Numbered from the stretch's first letter, positions 37,320 to 50,161 are shown. The stretch is DNA of 64,000 bases from Pocillopora verrucosa (GCF_036669915.1 NC_089320.1:16392339-16456338), one strand, 5' to 3'. The notes: generated from the letters alone by a model not told the origin. Made by a program: numbers and translations.

Positions 37320-38180
37320 TTTTTTCTTGAGAGTGACCAGCATCTAATTTCTCCCTAAAGGATAAATAATAATAAAGGACACGACAATAAAGGCGATGAT
37401 CACCAACCTTAAAAGCTCATGTTTTCCAGCACCTAAAGAAATGTAAAGAGAACAGTATAGAGAAGATGCATACTGATGTTAGGTTTAAAGGGTTGATTCC
37501 AGTAAATTTCTTTTATCTATTGTTGTCGCTTCAGCCAATCACCTACTTTGTAAACTATGTTTACTATGTACTAATTGAGAGTCTTTTGTTTATTCTGATG
37601 TACATGATATACTCGCTAGATTGATGTTTAAATGCTGCACCTTAGAAACTTTCACTGATGACATACATACAACCTAGCGCATCATACTGACTACAACAAC
37701 AAATGAGTAGAGGTCTACAAAATCCTTTTTTTTCCCTGATCTGTTCTGTAAAGTGTTTCATGGCCAAAACATGATATTAATCTTGGCTAATTCCCTTACA
37801 ATGGTTATTGTCCTATTTTTCATTTTTTTTAAAAAAACAAAAATTCTTTTCAAGCAAGAATTTACAAGGTATGTCATCCTAGCTCATTAAGATGAAGGAA
37901 ATACGAACAAAAATAAAATCTATGTCGCAAGCTTTTTCAGTCAGCGAAGACATAAAAGCGACAAAACGATAACTTTTCTTATTGCGAGATAAAGGTGTAT
38001 TAAACTTTACAAAATACTCAGAACAAGCTGTCATTAACTTCGGTCGAAAAACACAATCACGTTTAGGAAACAATCACTTTATTTTGAATTCAGCTCGGTT
38101 TACAATTTCTTCTTTTAAGCTGATTGTGCGTGTAAACAAATTATGATTTTTATCCTCTGCACTGAATTTATAAACATTCT
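37320..38180 (+). repeat. Spacer repeat block A (includes a TTAACCC-family copy)
   Basis: Starts with GAGTGACCAGCATCTAATTT, runs through AGATGCATACTGATGTTAGG, CCAGTAAATTTCTTTTATC, ACTATGTACTAATTGAGAG and CTCGCTAGATTGATG, then a second half with TTTAAGCTGATTGTGCGTG. Shares its first half with block C and part of its second half with blocks B and C. Confidence 0.65.
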
Positions 38181-38377
38181 GGTCTTTGGGACTTCTAGAT
38201 TTTTCTTCTCAGGATTTTCATTGAAAAAAAACAAGCAAAAAAACATTATACATGATGCAAACGCTGAATTCTAATGGACTATGTAATAATCAATTAGTGG
38301 ACACCGCTCTCCTCACCCAGTTTCTAAACGAAGGTCTCTTACGCTTTGTGCTCTTCCCTTTTGTTAACAGAAAAAAA

Positions 38378-38652
38378 ATTGTTATTAAGCAGGAATATTC
38401 TAAATATGTCATTTTAGCTTGTTGAGGTGTTGGAAATATGAATGAAAAAAATTTACGCATCAGACGCTATTCAGCTAAAATAGCTCTCTTTCTCTAACCG
38501 ACCCTCTATTACAACTCCTTTATTTTTAATTAAAGCACGGTTAACACTTTTGTTTTTCAAAATTTTCAAGCTGATTGTATTGTGCTTGAAATCAATTGTA
38601 CTTTTCATCCGCAAGCGATGAATATGTAAATGAATTAAGGGGGTAACTTTCT
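38378..38652 (+). repeat. Spacer repeat block B
   Basis: Contains CTCTTTCTCTAACCGACCCT, AAGCACGGTTAACACTTTTG and TTTTCATCCGCAAGCGATGA, followed by an AAGGGGGTAA end; near-identical to the second half of block C. Confidence 0.75.
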
Positions 38653-39949
38653 TAAGAAACTATGGTGCTGCGTCGGTAGGAAAGTGTAACAGGGTAATTT
38701 AGTATTATTAACCGAATGATAACGTAAATTGGCCACCGTAAAGGGTTTAAAAGCTGACATGTCGAGCGTTAACCCTTTGTCAGAAAAAGGCTTAACGCTC
38801 GAAACGTCAGCTTCAAAGGAAAGCGCGTAACTTGATGTTTGAAGAAAAAGTGGGGTACCGTGAGTCTGTCCTGTTCTTCAAATTTTCTGTTTATATTATT
38901 GTTATTTAACAGCCTTAAAACACTATTTTCTCTGTAAAGCTCCACTTAAGCGTCTAATTAATCTCTGCTAATCGCTTTGAATAGCAAATGTCCAATTCAT
39001 TACTGTTCGGAATGCTTCAATGAACGTTTAAGAAAAACACTCACTCAATGGAGCACGTGTTGTCAAGTTGAGCGATCCAGCTGATCATGCCAGTATCCTC
39101 CAAAAAGTCACGGAACTATCCTTTTTACACATTTGCGATTCGGTTGGATTATCAAATTCTCGAATTATTGTACTGGCGTTTAATCCTAAAACTGCAACTT
39201 AAACGGTCGATAACAAAAAAATTTCCGTGAAGTTGCGATTCAATGCATCTAGGTAATGAATATAGACATTTTCCTTTCCTTTCTAGTGACAAGCACCAAC
39301 CTCGTTGTGCGTGGCTTTCATAATTCTAAAATACCATGCCCGTTAAAAATATATTAATTTTACTGATTGATGAGTAATAGATATCTATTAACTGAAAGGG
39401 TTCTGTCGTAAAGACTGGCCTTTGTTAGGGATAAAAAACCACATTTTATATTGCCTGAAACTCAGCGTTTTATTACAGAATATTATACTACTTATATTAG
39501 AAACAAAATCCTTGTGTGTTTATCTCTTTCTTGCCTTTAAATGAACAAACTTTAAAACAGAAAACACAAAGGTACGAATTCGTTGTTGGGAGATATCTTT
39601 GCTTTTTCAAATAAATTAGAAATATAGGGCACAACTATGAGGTAATATACGGATTGCGTTTACAATATCACTACGCGACCTAGAGATAAGACTCAAAAGA
39701 GTAAGATTAATAATTTTAGCCTCTGTTACATCCATTGTTTTTCGTCATAGAAACGTCTTTTCATTAAAGTGCATATAACAAGAATTTTTTTTTGGCATTT
39801 TCTGGTTGATAGCTGTATTTAAAATCAGAAATACTTGACGTTAGCGCTAAGCAAGTTATCCTTAACCATTTTTGTGTGCACTGAAGGTACGGTTCAGCAG
39901 CCAAAAAGTGTCCCCATTAGGCACGCGACCAAAACGACCATGTTACATA

Positions 39950-40402
39950 GCTGTGACGTAGAAAACCGTGAAGATACGTTGGTAACTATGGTGAAGAAAG
40001 GAAATGATCACCAGCCTAAGAAGCTCATGCTTGTAAAACAAATTCTCCTTATCGGAACCTAAAGAAATACGATGAGAACAGTATGGAGAAGATGCATACT
40101 GATGTTAGAGCGTAATGGGTTAATGCCAGTAAATTTCTATAAATACTATATACTATGTACTAATCGAAAGTATCCTCGCTAGATTGATATTGAAAGCCGA
40201 ATATGAAAGAAAATAAAATCTATTCCAAACGTAAAAGCTTATTGATCATCTCTCTTTCTCTTAACGACCCTGTCATATAACTAATTTATTTTTAATTTTA
40301 GCACGGTTGACACCTTTTTTTCAAGCTGATTGTATAGTGCTTAAAAACAATTGTACTTTTCATCCGCAAGCGATGAATTTGTAAATGAATAAAGGGGGTA
40401 AG
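39950..40402 (+). repeat. Spacer repeat block C
   Basis: First half matches block A (AGATGCATACTGATGTTAGA, CCAGTAAATTTCTATAAATA, CTCGCTAGATTGAT); second half matches block B (CTCTTTCTCTTAACGACCCT, AGCACGGTTGACACC, TTTTCATCCGCAAGCGATGA, AAGGGGGTAAG). Confidence 0.75.
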
Positions 40403-40810
40403 TTGAAAAAGCACAATTAATTTTTAATGACACATAATTCATGGTGTCCGTTTGAGATGGATTAAAGCAGACATCGCTTGATCTCTTTTGACAAATTTAC
40501 ATTCCCTATTTACCATGTCGGATTCAAGGCATTTGAAGAAACAAAAATAGAGTCAAGTTTGGGTTTCTAGCCTCGCAACACTGCTAGAATTATGTACCCT
40601 TGATTCAAATGGTAATTTATGATTGTTGATGAATATGGTAACAAACTTAGGGGGAATAACTTTCAATATAACCGGGTGGCCATGGCAGTAATCGTCACTT
40701 TCACAAGCACTTGCAATACAAATTTGAAGCAGTTTCGTCATCATGGTTACATTGTGTTGTTTGAATCCAGAATGTTTGCAGTCTTCTTCGTTGAGGCAAT
40801 TATCGATTAG

Positions 40811-41200
40811 GCTATTTCAAAAGAAAATATTAAGGAGACCATAATAATGACACAGTTGAGGGTCACTATTAAATTCACACATTCAGACAATTCCTCATTT
40901 TTCTTCAGTTCTATTTTGTCTTTATGCCGACGGAAAGAATTTCAAGAGAAAATACTAAGGCGGCCATTATAATAACATCGTTGAGGGTCACTATTAAATT
41001 CACACATTCAGACAATTCCTCATTTTTCTTCAGTTCTATTTTGTCTTTATGCCGACGGAGAGAATTTCAAGAGAAAATACTAAGGAAACCATTATAATAA
41101 CATTGTTGAGGGTCACTATTAAATTCACACATTCAGACAATTCCTCATTTTTCTCCAGTGCTATTGCAATTTTGTCTCTATGTCGACTTAAAGGTTGAAT
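40811..41200. repeat. Three-copy tandem repeat, ~125-bp unit
   Basis: GGTCACTATTAAATTCACAC begins at 40861, 40985 and 41111, each followed by ATTCAGACAATTCCTCATTT and a CAGTTCTATTTTGTC-type block; the third copy is the most diverged at its 3' end. Confidence 0.9.
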
Positions 41201-42508
41201 GACCAAATATTTATATGTTAACCACATTGGCCTTCGAGAATTTTCTTCAAGGTGAGTCTTGAGAAAACTGCCTTGTTTCCAAGTCAATAGGCTGGTGTGC
41301 TTTTTACCAATCTCTCCTGAAACGTGATGAGTGGAACGTATTGAGAAACACGGTCGTTATAAATAAAAAGAAAAACGTCTATCGAGTAATTCACAGTGTG
41401 GCTATACTTTCCAACTCACACATTTGACACCCAGCAGTGACCAGTCTCTATGTTCTTATTACAATTTTGTTTTTTTTTTTATAGATACGTGATAAGAGTT
41501 TGAAAACAATACTTTGCGAGACGATAATCTGTTGATATAATCCTGAATTTTTTAGAGTAGCTAACAAAGAAATGCAAGATCATCAATCAGAAGAAATAGC
41601 TTTCAGGTATGAAGAATAGAAAGTTTAAGAATCAGGCAAGGATACTATTTAATTTGATGATATTCAGCTAAACGATTTTAAGGAAGAGCATCTCCGTAAA
41701 TAATAGCCTTGTACGGTTGTAATTAGATGTCAAACTCAACAAATAACTAAACCACTTGTGGGAGTGAACAGGACAGGGGGCTACCAAAACATTACTCAAG
41801 AAAGGTCATTCATTGTTTAAAGGCTTTTATTAGAGTATGACTTTTACTTTCTAAAACTTACAACTCCACAGCCCCACGATATATGAACAGTTGCTTCTCG
41901 TCACTTCAGGTAGGTAATCCTCAGTAAGAAGGTCTAAGAAGTCTGTCTTTTATAATATAGGGTTGGGGCTAAAGTAAAAACTAAACAAAAAACGTTCGAA
42001 GGGGTTATTGTTCATCAGTGATTCATTTTTCCGCCAGTGTATTGCTGTCGTAGTGATTCTTTAAGAAAAAGAAAAAAGGGGAAACACTCATTAGCCTCTT
42101 CAATGTCTATTACTCGAGAATGCAGCAGTTTCCCAGCATTCCGAGAATAATTCACTTTTACCTTTGACATTCAAATCTATCTTTTTTTGCTTCTTCTCTC
42201 AGATTTTGTTTTAATTTCTGGCTTCTTTTCTGCTTAATAGCTTATTTTTTATTTTCATCTTTTATCTTAATTAGTTGTGTTCTCCCCAAGAAAGTCCACT
42301 GTTGATTCGGTTCCATCATTTATACTATCACGGGCCCAATGTATTTCCAAGCTTTAACAATTTACTGTCAAGTTGAGACAATAACCATTTTGCTGTAAAT
42401 CGTGCGGTTTGGTGTCTTCGCAGACAGCTTAATTTGTTACAAATGTTAATACCTAACCCGAGTTTTAATTCAAAGAGTTTTCCTTGTTTATTTTTCAGCT
42501 GAACTAGG

Positions 42509-45500
42509 ATGACTGTTCTGAAATTTGTTATTATTCTGCTTTCAATTTCCCTGGCAACTGCTGAGGGTAGGTGAAACGCTCAATACACTTTACTCAACCG
42601 AGAATCTTTTAATATCCCATTGTAATTTTAAGCGAAAGCTCTCCTTTGGAACCACCTTGCTCAAGGGGACAAACGTTCGTACAACTGGAACTAAGAAAAA
42701 ATCTCACCTGACATTTGTTTTCTCATTTCCATAGCTTACAACGAAAAATGTCTAGTGATACTTAAATTCTGTTATTGTATATTTTGTTCGGCGAGACGTT
42801 TCTCGTATGGGATACATCAATCGATTGAAAGAGACAGTAAATTTTAGGTCGGTCAACGAATGAAACATGTCATTCCTTCGATGCACTTGAGTCGATGGAA
42901 ATGATGGATTTCAAATATTTTAAAGATAATTCGCTGTGCACGGTGACCTTGCCTTTCGAGGCTCAATCGAGGCTCACAAATGTTTTCATGAGTGAAGCAC
43001 AACGAAGGCGAACATGACAGCTGTTATTTTCTTTTTCTTGTGCAAACCCAGTTATGTCTGTGTTGCTGATGAATCTACAGAACTGAAGTATTTCTCTGTT
43101 GCTGATCTTTTAAAGAGCTGAAGCCTCCTGCTTTTTTCCGTTTTTTTAGAGAAATCCAGGTGTAAACTGGATCTTGGTTTGTTGGTTGATACGACAAAAA
43201 GTATTAAAGAAGTAAACATACCAAAACTGGTAGCAGCACTTAAACACCTTGTTCAAAAGTTTGACATTACCGGCGATGGAACCCACGTGTCTTTGGAGAC
43301 ATTCTCCAAGCAGGCTACGCTTCACAATAAATTCAACGACGAGCAATATCACGGTGAGGACGCCATACTTGAATTGATATCAAACAGCGTCAACAACCTC
43401 GCCCAACCCACTCGACTGGACAAAGCACTCAGGCTTGCTAAAGACGAAATGTTTAAAGAGGCCAGTGGACAGAGACCGGGCGTCAGGAGTGCAATGGTTC
43501 TGTACACGGATGGAAGATCACATCCTGATACCGAAGACTTTTATCTGGATATTGTTGCACTTAAGGTAAAAAAGAAGGAAAGGCAACTTGGAATAAACTT
43601 TACTAAGGGGGCTGCTCGCATGGCAGATCGACGTTAAAACCGATAGAAAGAGAGGCCAATTCCCAACCATTCCTCTGGTTGAGCGTTAAGCTCTGTAACC
43701 TCTTAAACAGATATTCCTTTACTTCACTAAACGATTTACTTGATCTACAAAAGTAGTTCTCTCTATTTTATTTTTAAGATGAGAGGTGTCCGTATAATCG
43801 TGGTCGGTATCGGCCCTGACGCCAGGAAACCTAAATATCGCCAAGTCCTTGACTACATTGGAGGCAAAAATCTATTTTTTGTGGACGACTATAAAAGCCT
43901 CGACGATGCAACTAATGATATTTTAACTTTGATCTGTCGTGAGTATATAATTATAGTCTCCTGACATATACCTATTTCCTTAATATTCTTTTACAACTTT
44001 ATTTCTTGACTTGGTATGGCGTGACTTAGTCCGGACCTCAAGCAAAATATTTCCCGTCCGGCCTTAACGCGCAGTCAATAAGTACATGGTATGTTACTGG
44101 TGTGTGTTATTCTTGACTTAAAAAAATGATAAAATCAATCCGCTTGTGAGCAAGTTTTGAGTATTAGATGACGGAATGGCGACACTATCCTATCGGCGAG
44201 ATCCCGATCGGAATCCCCGGCCAAAGCGATCCCGAAGGAGAACTCAGTAAAATTGTGCAGGCTACCGTAAGCTCTGTTTCATTCTTATAATTTCCTGCAG
44301 CACCTGATCCTTGCGAGAACTCAAAGGGAATGGACGTGGCATTTATAATAGACAAAACCAGCAGCCTGGGAGTGCCGAACTTTTTGCTGCTCAGAGGTTT
44401 CCTTCTCGAGCTCGTTGCCGCGTTGAACATCGGTCCAGACGCTACACACACTGGTATAATCACTTTCAGCAGGAAACCTAAGGTCCTCAGCGATTTTGCA
44501 AATAGCGGGCTGTACAGTAACGAAGCTGTACACGACTTCTTGGCTAAGATTTCCGTCGTCCTTGGTGACCGTACTTTCACAGATAAAGCTCTAATGGCCG
44601 CCGCAGGAAAACTTTTTACTGAGGAGGGAGGTGACAGACCAGATTTTCCAAATGTTCTGATCATCCTGACGGACGGAAGAACCAATCCAGCATCAAAACC
44701 CTTCTCTACGATCATCCCTCTTCTGGAGGTTAGAATCCCACGCTATTACAATTTACTCCTTTTTGTTCACCTGTTCCTTTTAGCGCCATTTATTTTCTTG
44801 GAAACGCGGATGTCATATGCAAAATAATTTTATGCGACTTCTGATAGCACCAGGTCAGAAAATAATTGAGAAAATGTCATCTTCGTTTAAGGTCATTCGG
44901 TGAATGACCAGCCAAATCCTGAATATAGACTCTTTACAAAACTTTTTTAAAGTGGCCTAGATTCCCAATTTTCCTTCCCTTCAAAGGCAAAAGACGTCCG
45001 TATTGTTGCAGTAGGAATTGGTCAGTATGAAGATTTCCAAGGCCAACTGGAAGAAATCGCCGGGGAAAACGTTCACAACGCAAGCAACTTCGACAAACTG
45101 TCAGATCTGTTCAGTGACATTCTGGCTGAAACGTGCAGTAAGTAAACTGAGTGTATCCCCTTAGGGTCCGTTAGTTCAAACGAGTTAAAAGATCCAATCT
45201 GTCGAGCTGACAACACATGTTGAAAACAGTGCCGTGTTAAGAATGAAATCACTGTACCTACGCGCATAACACTCAGAACATAGGTTAAAACAACCCCAAA
45301 CGAAACAGTGATGGCTACAAAGGGAAAGGGTCGACACGCAAGTTGAAAATTTTAGCTTTAAGTCTTCATGTCTCAGAGATCGCGCGTGACTCTGCTCCTA
45401 TGTCGGGCACCCATGGTATCTGATGACGAGTATCACTCAAAGTACCCGTGTTTTCCAGGTGTAGATGGCGGTTTTACCCGCTGGAGTCTCTGGTCTGAAT

Positions 45501-46851
45501 GTGATGCACGCTGTGGAGGTGGAGTTCAGGCAAGAACACGAAACTGTACCAACCCTCCCCCCCAAGGAAACGGGAAGACCTGTGATGGCCCTTTGAAGGA
45601 GACCAGACCTTGTAATGAACAGCCGTGTTCAGATGGTAATAAGAATATTCACTGTATTATTTAAGAAGTCTATTTACAGTATCTTATTGTCGTACAAGTA
45701 TCTTTGTAATGTAACGAAATTGGCCGTGAAACAAAACTCTGTAATACTCTGTAAGTGGCAGCATAATAATTTCCAAAATGACTGATCATGATTTGCTCTG
45801 GTTGGCCGTTGTTATGCTAAGGAATGTCACAGATATTATTGCGCATGCTTGTGTAACTGGAATGTTTAAAAAGCAAACCTAGTCCCTTATTTATCTTCAT
45901 AAACTTATTACACCATTATCATAGTAACTTACTCAGCCGAAGAGGATATTGTCAGAGTTTAAGCCTCTCCAACACAAGAGGGATTTGGAAAAACCAAAAC
46001 AAATAAGGTAATTACTAAAAAGATTTTAAGTTTGTAGCTCTCCATGAGGTTACTCTGTAGTATCGCACCGTACATCGTCCCTGCGCACGCGTGATTAACG
46101 CACACACACACGATATGGCTGCGTTTTCTTTATCGTCAGAACCCGCCAGCAACATGAATTGATTCGTAAACGAGAATGGTTTGCAGTGGTTCTTTCTAAA
46201 TTTGAACAATAACATGATCTCTATAACATGAGCATAGACTACTACCTATGGCGGAATTAATCACAATATTTACTGAGGGTTTGTAATCCTTTTGAGGTGG
46301 GTATGAGAAATTACTAAATACATCCATGGCACTGTAGTCTCTAACTAAACAAGCACAATGACCCACCGTTTTATTAAAAAGTTTAGAAAAGTCCCTCTGT
46401 TTAGGTAAACAACTAACTAGTTTGAAAAAAATTTCAGTCAGGTGACCGATTACCTCCTCCTCCCCCCTTCCGTCATCCCTGCCTCCTAGGCGCCTAGGTC
46501 CAGTTGTTCTAAGGGCGGATAAATCTCTCCCGTCTCCAGGGGATAATTTTTAACAAAACCTACTGAGCCGTACAATGGATACAGATTTAATCAGTGGGTA
46601 GCGTTATCAACCCAGGGAACCACAAGGATCAGGAGTGCAAATGCAATCTAGACTTTTTTTTTTTTACTCAAGTTGTAACAAGATTGGATAAATTGTCTCT
46701 TGGTTGTAATTTGCTACTTTTACTAATGCCACAGATCAATAAATTTCTCTAAGTGTTGTTATTTTTTCGCATTCCAACAGGTGTTATTCACGCAGCAGTC
46801 GAGTGTCATGGGAACCGGGCAGCATTAAACCAAGCAGCTTTAAAATTTTAG
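42509..46851 (+). CDS. Secreted VWA-VWA-TSP1 protein (paralogue B)
   Basis: Seven coding exons: 42509-42566, 43150-43565, 43779-43938, 44301-44728, 44987-45137, 45459-45635, 46781-46851 (1,461 nt, 486 aa). Signal peptide MTVLKFVIILLSISLATA; VWA1 with LVDTTKSI, TRLDKAL and YTDGRSHPD; VWA2 with IDKTSSL, FTDKALM and LTDGRTNPA; TSP1 with WSLWSECDARCGGG and TRPCNEQPCSDG; tail starting GVIHAAVECHGNRA. Internal exon lengths equal those of paralogue A exactly, so the two arose by inverted duplication. The metal site reads DxTxS rather than DxSxS in both domains. An acceptor (TTTTTCAG) lies 10 bp before the ATG, so a 5' untranslated exon must exist upstream. Likely an extracellular matrix or adhesion protein; ligand unknown. 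Confidence 0.9.
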
Positions 46852-46936
46852 CCATTACAATTTGAAATAGGGTTTCTTGTTACGTAGGGTGTGATTTGGA
46901 AATTGTCTTTTTGTGATTGGTGTTTGATCATTCACT

Positions 46937-46942
46937 AATAAA
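46937..46942 (+). terminator. Polyadenylation signal AATAAA (paralogue B)
   Basis: 85 bp after the stop codon of the plus-strand VWA-VWA-TSP1 gene. Confidence 0.65.
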
Positions 46943-48141
46943 ACTGCATTAAGATCTAAGTTTCTAGTTGGCAAAGAAAATTAAATCTCCTTCCTTAGCG
47001 TTCGGCGTTGCTCTTTGGGAACTAGGTTGAAACATGCCTCCTAATGGCTTGTGACGTGTTTTGTACGCACAGTGTGAGAGAAAATGACGAAAAAGCCGAG
47101 AAAACCCTATATTGAACTCTGATCCCAGAACTTCTCACTCATTTTAGAAGGGACGGCCAATGGTGCGATGGGCCAAGTGAAAGAATCCTCTTTATTTTCA
47201 GAGCAATTTCGGTCGAATGACTTCCCTCACCTCGATGAAAAATTAATAAAATGAAATCGTTTTGAATAACAGACAAAGCATAAATTGCTAAGGGAAACAG
47301 TGATACAAATACTTCCATAGGAAGAAATAGCAAAAAAGGTTATCTGATGAACGTGAATAACAGCAACGTACAGATTAACGAAAGCTTAATCGTTTTTCTT
47401 CGCCTAATCCTCGCCTTTATTCGTATGGCAATTCGGCCACCTTGAATTTTTTGAGTCACATCTATCGCTCGTCGATAAATAAAATTCCAGACTTTTTTTT
47501 AGCCAACATGGTATTTTAAAGATGTATAAGATGCTACCAGCTCGTTGCTTGTCAATGAAAATGGAAGGGGAAAGTCCAAGAAGCTGAAAGCATCGAAACA
47601 TAACTTCACGAAATTTATCGTTATCCCGCGTTGAAGAGGTAGTTTTACGGTAAGGCCAACTTACAAGAAATCAGTAATCCAGCCGAATCGCAGCAGTAGA
47701 AGAAATGGTAGGAACGTGAGTTTTCGGTCGATACTGTCATGGTCTACATCGCTCAACTTGGCAATACTTTATTTGTCAAATGGACTTACACAAAAGGAGT
47801 GTTTTCCCTGAAGGTTCAGTGAAGCGTCTAAAAAGGTTAAGAATTGGACGATTAACAGTAGAAGCGAAATGATACTTCAGGCATGAACGTACTTTAGAGA
47901 ACAGAACAAGAAAAAAGTTGAATCTTGGAAACCTGTACTGATTTGTTATCGTCGTTATGTTGTGTTCAGAGGTTCTATGAATGTTATCAGCGAACGTTTC
48001 TCATAGTAAATTGAGCATTAGACCAGTGAGGATATTAACGAGATCACCAGAAACTACATAAGGCTTTGGACTACTCTAGAACAAACATTGTTCAATTTGA
48101 AAATGATTGGCTGATGCGATGATAAGGGATTAAAGATACTC
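46943..48141. other. Intergenic region after paralogue B
   Basis: Open frames are short and unconserved; no domains seen. Nothing else supported. Confidence 0.5.
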
Positions 48142-48800
48142 ATGTCATTGAAATTGTCGGAATGCACATTTCGTGGTCAGACACTGAACAAGGTCAAAGC
48201 AAAGCTAACACTAGGTGTGCTGGACTCTGTTCTTGAGCTTGGTAAGTTACTAAATGTGCAGAGCTTGAAAGGTCTTCCATTTATCGGTCAGATTAGTTCA
48301 TAACGTGTCAGAAAGCGGAAAAATTCACTGCCTTCCAAAGAAGTCAGTCGTCCGGCCGTAGGAATACCTCTTTCCAACCGGGTATCGAGGTCTGTACTTT
48401 ATTGGTTACGGCAACCTCTTTCTTTTTTCTGAAAAGCGCAGGCCATAAATCCGAGCGGAAAAAACGAGGTTTCTTGACTTACAGCACAGACCAAGAAAAC
48501 GAGTTTAGTAAGATAGCTGTATATCTCTGGATTCAAATAGAGGGGGAAGATTTCAACTCAAACGAAGTTTTGAATTTAGCGGGTTGCACACTGAAATACG
48601 GCCCGCTAAATCGACCAATCATAGCGCACGTAGTAACTGAGAAATGTGCTGAGAAAGGTGAAGTAACTCTCCAACTAAATTACTTCTTTCAAGTGCAGAA
48701 ATTTTTTACGCCCAATTTCGGCAAGATTTCCGCACAGCCCCATACTTCATTATTCATACAGTTCTTGGATAAAGAAAACAATGGCGACAACAGTAGATGA
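48142..48800 (+). CDS. Possible two-exon gene of unknown function
   Basis: ATG at 48142 opens a 100-nt exon (MSLKLSECTFRGQTLNKVKA…) ending at donor CTTG|GTAAGT (48241, phase 1). A pyrimidine-rich tract and GCGCAG lead to 48442, where phase 1 continues a 119-residue frame to TGA at 48798-48800. The predicted protein (152 aa) has no signal peptide or recognised domain. It has a basic patch HKSERKKRG near residue 35 and normal residue composition (IAVYLWIQIEGEDFN, LAGCTLKYGPLNRP, VTLQLNYFFQVQKF). No clear AATAAA follows. It could be a real lineage-specific gene, a leftover of a larger gene, or chance. Confidence 0.35.
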
Positions 48801-50161
48801 CCTTTGGATTACGGCTTTGTTTTAGAATAGTACAAAACATGTATGGGGTTACACAAAAATCTTTCCCAAGGTTCTACCGGAGAGTGAATTTTTCAGAAGA
48901 TTGTGTCATTTAGACTTTGAACAAGTGCGTTTTAGTAATGTAAAAGGAGTGGTTCCGATTTGTGCGAAACCTTTTGCGTGAACAGATGAAGCAGCATAGC
49001 CCATGTATGCAAATTTACTGTCTGGATCACCCTATTGATCTATGGAAAGTCTTAAACAGACAAAAGTATGAACTACAAATTGAAGACATATTGTCTCTAT
49101 TTTGACGAGTGGCCTAATTTACTTCCAACGGCACAAAGCCCTATTGTCACTAATGCAGTAAAGTAATTGTATGGTTAACACGTTCAAATGTGATTTCCTC
49201 GCCAAGAGAATTTCCTTACACGCCTCTAACTTGGGACTGTTAACCCTTTTGAAACTCTCATGAGTGATCAAGATAGAGTTTCTCTTTACAATATCAAGCA
49301 GACAAGCGATGAAAAGTTGACAAGTTGATCCATTACCAAATCCTCAGAACCAAAAACATAAGAAGTACATAACAGACAATGAGGAGAATTACTAATGAGA
49401 TCTTAGGAATAAAAAGTTAACAGAGTCGAAGGCGCTGAATTTGTTGGGATAATTTCTTTCTTAGGATTTAGTAATCGCTTTTTCGTACATCGATTTTGCT
49501 TCTTGCGTGTTTCCAAGAACACTTGGGAAACGATTTTCACTTACTTTTTCTTCGATTTTTCGATGAGATATGTAAAGAGAATTACAGGCAAAGGTAACTA
49601 CAAACCTAAATTACGAAGAGGTTTTGATACAATTGGGCAAAAAGCCGGACCTAGTTCGCAAATGCTAAATTGGTGTTATCTTGATGACATGGCAGAAAAT
49701 TCTTTCTACCATAAATAATAAAATGCTTTGGAGAATAACTTATCACTGAGATCTCGGTAGTAAATATATGGTGTCAGAAGAATGAGATCTAAAAGTCTTT
49801 TGTTGGCTGTGGGGTAATTAAAAATCTCGATAACCTCATTTATTTTCAAAATCTATCATATCATGAACAATGTCCCTTTGTTCCGCTTATCACAATTGGT
49901 TTGCGTGTTCTTCTCAACTTCAAGGAATGTTTTCAATGTTGAATAAAGTCTGTAAAGTGAGGTACCACTAAATTAGTTGTCTTTTACTTCTTAATCATCG
50001 CATCATGTGTGTGTCTTTGTTTGTGCTCTGAACTGCTGTCGGAAAATAGGTTAATATAGCCTAATTTGTCATCTGTTTTGTTTCAAAAAAGTATGACATG
50101 AATTTGAGAGATGCTTGATAAATGCTTTTTTTTTTCATTGCAATCTTTAAAGTCAGGCAAG
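48801..50161. other. Intergenic region before the three-VWA gene
   Basis: Includes a dispersed repeat at about 49240-49440 (ACAATATCAAGCAGACAAGC; related to 13655). No coding sequence supported; the promoter of the next gene should be near the right end. Confidence 0.5.
49240..49440. repeat. Dispersed repeat (CAAGCAGACAAG family)
   Basis: Shares TTTACAATATCAAGCAGACAAG-like sequence, GACAATGAGGAGAATTACTA and an end near AAAAAGTTAACAG with 13655-13860; a more diverged relative is at 50455-50640. Confidence 0.6.

Larger units (their letters stand above)
35757..42508. other. 6.75-kb spacer between divergent VWA genes
   Basis: No convincing gene. It should contain both promoters and 5' untranslated exons. 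It holds related blocks (A about 37320-38180, B 38378-38652, C 39950-40402), a long poly-A tract at 36123-36189, and a 125-bp tandem array at 40811-41200. Short open frames (for example complement 36623-36817) have no recognised similarity. Confidence 0.6.

Noticed and set aside
44185..44715. Minus-strand open frame of 176 codons
   Set aside because: Antisense shadow of the VWA2 exon of paralogue B.
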